Assembly: GCF_014250515.1 (NCBI RefSeq) | Contig: NZ_CP060202.1 | Span: forward strand, 1,547,001-1,611,000 | Length of the DNA: 64,000 nt | From: Hymenobacter sediminicola | Lineage (GTDB): Bacteria > Bacteroidota > Bacteroidia > Cytophagales > Hymenobacteraceae | Reading direction: 5' to 3' | In this document: positions 60,503 to 64,000 of the stretch, one piece after another | How positions within the stretch are numbered: position 1 is the first letter of the stretch | Layout: each line of letters begins with the position of its first letter | The notes under the pieces: generated by a model | Told to the model about the DNA's origin: nothing | The model's input: the letters and a program-made list of their open reading frames with translations, nothing else | Databases searched by the model: none | Program-made: the position numbers and the translations under genes

Positions 60503-61849
60503 ATGCGTCTTCCCGCCTTCCTGCTTCCGCTGCTACTCCTTGCCTCGGCCTGCGTGCCGCTCGGTACGCCCATCACCGACCCTAACGCCGCGCGCCGGCC
60601 TGCCACGACCGGGCAGGTGGCGTCTACAGAATACTACGCCGACAAAACCCTGCGCTATCAGGACTACGTCTACGACCCCAACGTGCGCACCGTGCTGTGC
60701 TACGTGCAGTCGGGCACGACCAACGAAATATTTACGCCGCCCGTGGTGCCGCTCAGCCAGGAACAGCCCATTGTGCTGGAATTCGACCTGCTCGGCGACC
60801 AGAGCCAGCGCCTTACGGCCAAAATCGTGCACTGCGACGCCGACTGGAAGCCATCCATCCTGACGGATATGCAGTTTCTGAGCGAGATAAACGACATTCT
60901 CATCACCAACTACCGCACCTCCGTCAATACTAAAGTGCCTTACTACCACTACAGCATGCGGGCGCCGCGCGTGAAGCTGAGTGGCAACTACCTGCTGGTA
61001 GTGCAGGGGGCCGGCGGTACACCGCTGCTCAGCCGCCGCCTGCTCGTATACGATAACAGCGTGCAGATTTCGATGAAGCAGGGCATTCCGGTGGGAGGGC
61101 AGGAGCGCTACACCATGCAGCAGATTGATTTCGGCATCCGCTACAGCATGCAGCTCGTGAATCCGGCACAGGAAGTGAAGGTGGTGCTGCGCCAGAATTT
61201 CCGCTGGGACAACGCCAAGTATAACCTGCGCCCCACATTCGTGCGCGACATCGACCGGCAGCTCGACTACCAGTATTTCAACTTCGAAAACGCCTTCCCG
61301 GCCCTGAGCGAGTTCCGGTTTTTTGACCTGCGCACATTCCGGTCCATCGGCATTGGCGTAGCGGCTCTCGATGCCGAAGCCTCGCCCCGGCAGGCGCTGC
61401 TGCAGCCGGATGCGTCGCGCAACGGGCAGGGCTATACGCAGTTCGAGGATATCAACGGGCAGCGCGTGATTGAGAGCCGTGAGTACGGCAACGGCGCCAC
61501 TAACGCCGACTACCTCGACGTGACGTTTCAGCTGCGGGCAGCGCAGCCAGCAGCTGGCCCCGTGTACGTGCTGGGTGCCCTCACCGACTGGCAGCTGAAA
61601 GACGAGTTCCGGCTGACGTATGACGCCGAAAAGCAGCTCTACAGCGGCCACGCGCTGCTCAAGCAGGGCTACTACAACTTCATCTACGCCACCCAGACGC
61701 CGCAGGGGCCGAACAGTGTGCAGTGGGAGGGTAGCCACCAGGAAGCCGAAAACCAATACGACCTGCTGGTGTATTACCGCCCACCGGGCACTCGCGCCGA
61801 CCTGCTCATTGGCTACCAGAGCCTCGACGTAAACAGCCGCCGGCCCTGA
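60503..61849 (+). CDS. DUF5103 lipoprotein
   Basis: 448 residues from ATG 60503. Lipoprotein signal (LLPLLLLASAC), then the DUF5103 pattern: YYADKTLRYQDYVYDPNVRT, FDLLGDQSQRLTAKIVHCDA, NYRTSVNTKVPYYHYSM, GNYLLVVQGAGGTPLLSRRL and a C-terminal Ig-like domain (GPVYVLGALTDWQLKDEFRL) of the CBM48 kind. The family is confined to Bacteroidota and has been linked to the cell envelope and to type IX secretion contexts, without proven function. It precedes the antiporter gene by 78 bases. Confidence 0.88.
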   Translation: MRLPAFLLPLLLLASACVPLGTPITDPNAARRPATTGQVASTEYYADKTLRYQDYVYDPNVRTVLCYVQSGTTNEIFTPPVVPLSQEQPIVLEFDLLGDQSQRLTAKIVHCDADWKPSILTDMQFLSEINDILITNYRTSVNTKVPYYHYSMRAPRVKLSGNYLLVVQGAGGTPLLSRRLLVYDNSVQISMKQGIPVGGQERYTMQQIDFGIRYSMQLVNPAQEVKVVLRQNFRWDNAKYNLRPTFVRDIDRQLDYQYFNFENAFPALSEFRFFDLRTFRSIGIGVAALDAEASPRQALLQPDASRNGQGYTQFEDINGQRVIESREYGNGATNADYLDVTFQLRAAQPAAGPVYVLGALTDWQLKDEFRLTYDAEKQLYSGHALLKQGYYNFIYATQTPQGPNSVQWEGSHQEAENQYDLLVYYRPPGTRADLLIGYQSLDVNSRRP

Positions 61850-61927
61850 GGCCTGGGCGGCGCAAGTAGCTAAATGCAGCAGGCCTGCGTACAGGGAGTA
61901 CAGTTCAGCTGACTCTCTTTCCTGCTT

Positions 61928-63220
61928 ATGTCGCTCTACAATCTGATTTTGGTGGTGCTGGGCGTGGCCATCTTGGCAGTGGCCTGGCTGCCTTCGCTGC
62001 TGCGCAAATACCCGCTTTCCTACCCCATTGTGTTTGTGGGGCTAGGGGCGCTGGTGTTCTGGCTGCCGCTGGGCCTGCCCACTCCCGACCCGATCAAGCA
62101 TTCTACCTTCGTTACCCACCTCACCGAAATCTGCGTGACGGTGGCCCTGACCGGTACGGGCCTCAAGATTGACCGGAAATTTTCGTTGTGGCGCTGGCGG
62201 GCACCTCTGCAGCTGGTACTGGTACTGATGGTCATCACCATCGGTATTTTCATGGTAGTGGCGTGGCGTTTGGGCGGGCTGCTGCCGGCCTCGGCGCTGC
62301 TGCTGGCCGCTACGTTGGCCCCTACTGACCCAGTGCTGGCCGGCGACGTGCAGGTGGGCAAGCCCGGCGAAGGTGGCGAAGACAACGTGCGCTTTTCCCT
62401 TACCGGCGAGGCTGGCCTCAATGATGGTTTGGCGTTTCCATTCGTGCATCTGGCGGCGCTCCTGCTGCCGGTGGCCCTACTGCCTTTTTCGGAGCAGCTG
62501 CTGCATTGGGCCTGGATGGATGTGCTGTTTCGGACGGCGGTGGGCGTGATTGGCGGCTGGCTGGCTGGCAAGGTACTGTCGTTCCTGATTTTCGATTTGC
62601 CCCACCGGGTGCGCATCAACCCCGAAGCCTATGGATTTGTGGCGCTGGCTGTCACGCTCACCGCCTACGGCCTGATTGAGCTGCTGCATGGCTATGGCTT
62701 TCTGGCCGTGTTTGTAGCGGCCGTTACGCTGCGGGCGCACGAGCGGAGCCATGAGTACCACACCGAGATGCACGAATTCACGGACCAGCTGGAGCGGTTG
62801 CTCATCGTAGTGATTCTGATTCTGTTTGGTGGCGCGCTGGTGCGCGGCTTGCTGGAGCCGCTCACGTGGTCGGGGGCGGCGCTGGGACTGTTTCTGCTAC
62901 TAATTTTGCGCCCCATAGGCGGTATCCTGACGCTGGGCCGCAGTCGCGTGACGTGGCCCGAGCGGCTGGTTATCTCGTTCTTTGGTATTCGCGGTATCGG
63001 CTCGTTTTTTTATCTGGCCTACGCACTGAGCAAACACGATTTTCCCGATGCCCCGCAACTCTGGGCCATTACTGGATTTACGGTGCTAACGTCTATCATT
63101 CTGCACGGTGCGCTGGCCACGCCCGTCATGGACTGGCTGGACCGTCGCCACGGCCGCCCTACGGCGCTGGAGCTGGAAGAAAAGCATTTGGCGGAGCAGG
63201 AGAAACAAGCCGCTTCCTGA
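61928..63220 (+). CDS. Na+/H+ antiporter of the CPA1 (NhaP-like) family
   Basis: 430 residues, about twelve membrane helices. The key motifs are LAATLAPTDPVLAGDVQVG (ion-binding Thr-Asp pair), FSLTGEAGLNDGLAFPFVHL (with the Asn-Asp site) and WPERLVISFFGIRGIGSFFY. It exchanges Na+ or K+ for protons at the inner membrane. It lacks the long regulatory tail of some members and ends in an acidic helix (LELEEKHLAEQEKQ). Confidence 0.92.
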   Translation: MSLYNLILVVLGVAILAVAWLPSLLRKYPLSYPIVFVGLGALVFWLPLGLPTPDPIKHSTFVTHLTEICVTVALTGTGLKIDRKFSLWRWRAPLQLVLVLMVITIGIFMVVAWRLGGLLPASALLLAATLAPTDPVLAGDVQVGKPGEGGEDNVRFSLTGEAGLNDGLAFPFVHLAALLLPVALLPFSEQLLHWAWMDVLFRTAVGVIGGWLAGKVLSFLIFDLPHRVRINPEAYGFVALAVTLTAYGLIELLHGYGFLAVFVAAVTLRAHERSHEYHTEMHEFTDQLERLLIVVILILFGGALVRGLLEPLTWSGAALGLFLLLILRPIGGILTLGRSRVTWPERLVISFFGIRGIGSFFYLAYALSKHDFPDAPQLWAITGFTVLTSIILHGALATPVMDWLDRRHGRPTALELEEKHLAEQEKQAAS

Positions 63221-63369
63221 GTTGCTTAGGCCGTAGCCAACCACCTCCAGAGTAAAAGGAAATTGAAACTGGCACAGTAGTGGCCTTTCTATTCTATAAG
63301 GGCGGCTGTAACCTTTGCACGGCTTAGGTTCGTTGCAGTCCTGTTCCTTTCCCGCTTACTCTCCCTACT

Positions 63370-64000
63370 ATGCAACCCACTCTCTCATTTGTTCTGCGTG
63401 CCGGTGCCATCATGGCTGTTTTGCTGCCGTTGGGCAGCACCCGCCCGGCTGTTTCGCACTGGAGTGCCATCCGGCCGGTGCTACCCGTGCAAGGGGCTCA
63501 GCCCGACCCGCAGGTAGTTGCGCAGTTTGGCCTGCTTAACAATACCAAACTACAGAGCTACATCGACAGCAAGGGCATGCAGATGGGCAAAATATCTGAC
63601 CGCCCAGCCGATGTCAAGGGATTTACCATCGTCGATTCGCCCATTATCAACGCCTTTGCTACACCTGATGGCCACGTGTACTTCACGCGCGGCATCATGG
63701 CCCATTTTAATAATGAGGCGCAGTTCAGCGGCGTACTCGGCCACGAAATAGGCCATATCACGGCCCGCCACGGCCAGAAGCAGCAGACCCGCTCCACTAT
63801 TGCCAACGGAGCCCTGATCTTAGGCTCTATCCTGTCGAAGCGAGTGGCTTCTATTGCCCAGCCAGCCTCGCAGGTCGTGGGCCTGGGCCTGCTGAAATAC
63901 GGCCGCGACGACGAAAACGAATCGGATAAGCTAGGGGTGAAGTACTCCAGCGCCATCGGCTACGACCCAGCCTCCATGGCCGATTTTTTCCTGACCCTTG
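63370..64000 (+). CDS. M48 family metalloprotease, N-terminal part (cut by window end)
   Basis: The frame is open from ATG 63370 to the window end (210 codons). After a signal peptide (FVLRAGAIMAVLLPLGSTRP) comes DSPIINAFATPDGHVYFTRG and the zinc motif GHEIGH (His125 to His129) in VLGHEIGHITARHGQ. Then YGRDDENESDKLGVKY, with the third ligand Glu. This is the BepA/LoiP-like periplasmic M48 group, which helps quality control of outer-membrane proteins. The C-terminal part, often TPR repeats, would lie beyond the window. Confidence 0.9.
   Translation, partial: MQPTLSFVLRAGAIMAVLLPLGSTRPAVSHWSAIRPVLPVQGAQPDPQVVAQFGLLNNTKLQSYIDSKGMQMGKISDRPADVKGFTIVDSPIINAFATPDGHVYFTRGIMAHFNNEAQFSGVLGHEIGHITARHGQKQQTRSTIANGALILGSILSKRVASIAQPASQVVGLGLLKYGRDDENESDKLGVKYSSAIGYDPASMADFFLTL

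Noticed and set aside
60533..61756. 407-codon minus-strand frame opposite the DUF5103 gene
   Set aside because: Antisense shadow. The plus strand encodes a recognisable lipoprotein family with a proper signal peptide.
1..64000. CRISPR array, prophage, integrase or restriction system
   Set aside because: I found no regularly spaced repeats of CRISPR type, no phage structural genes, no recombinase and no methylase or nuclease pair in any frame.

Overview
The window is chromosomal DNA from a GC-rich member of the Bacteroidota, most likely the Hymenobacter group. The evidence is a SusC/SusD pair, Bacteroidota-type promoters (TTTG, about 19-20 bases, TAnnTTTG) instead of Shine-Dalgarno sites, LytS/LytTR regulators, a bacterial deoxyhypusine-synthase-like protein, DUF3667, DUF5103 and DUF6370 proteins, and menaquinone genes. 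The genus is an inference from gene content and style. I see no phage, transposase, CRISPR array, rRNA or complete tRNA.

Layout. 1-6.9 kb: end of a DUF4136 gene, a small membrane protein, a GH43 lipoprotein, a Gfo/Idh/MocA oxidoreductase, a HEAGH-motif protein, a SnoaL-like protein and a TonB-dependent receptor. 6.9-14.3 kb: a minus-strand locus of SusC, SusD (broken by an in-frame TAG), a calcineurin-like phosphoesterase and a glycerophosphodiester phosphodiesterase. It looks like an uptake-and-hydrolysis locus for phosphate esters, with two palindromic repeats between its genes. 14.4-22.3 kb: two LytS/LytTR two-component systems facing tail to tail around a PAP2-like membrane gene, with a helical-repeat protein, an alpha/beta hydrolase and two membrane proteins. 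22.4-26 kb: a secreted protein, a small secreted protein and an M49 peptidase. 26-33.4 kb: menaquinone genes menE, menB, menD, menF and a DHNA-CoA thioesterase, mixed with small proteins. 33.4-39.6 kb: histidine phosphatase, PDH E2, an AraC-Ada fusion, HslV, an STM3941-like protein and a DHS-like enzyme. 39.6-48.8 kb: a frameshifted gene, DUF937-OmpA, DUF3667, a PLP transsulfuration enzyme, a cell-wall amidase, an AraC/SDR pair and a 2H phosphoesterase. 49-64 kb: an AsmA-like protein, a PAS protein, an SMP-30-like lipoprotein, DUF2256, an amidase, small lipoproteins, an ABC-F ATPase, an amidohydrolase, DUF5103, a Na+/H+ antiporter and an M48 protease cut by the window end.

The most unusual signals are not genes. 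(1) A 41-base element is shared, at identical spacing from the -7 box, by the promoters at 4.6 kb and 14.4 kb. It holds a CTTC repeat with a 21-base period, the geometry of LytTR operators. (2) Three GTGAACCG repeats lie 21-22 bases apart at 22.3 kb. (3) A tRNA 3'-half-like sequence is read in frame inside menD. (4) A family of GTCATSCTGAGC-ended palindromes sits only between co-directional genes. (5) A set of near-identical terminator stems lies within 3.5 kb. Two genes look broken: susD by a nonsense codon, and the 39.6 kb gene by one extra G in a G run.
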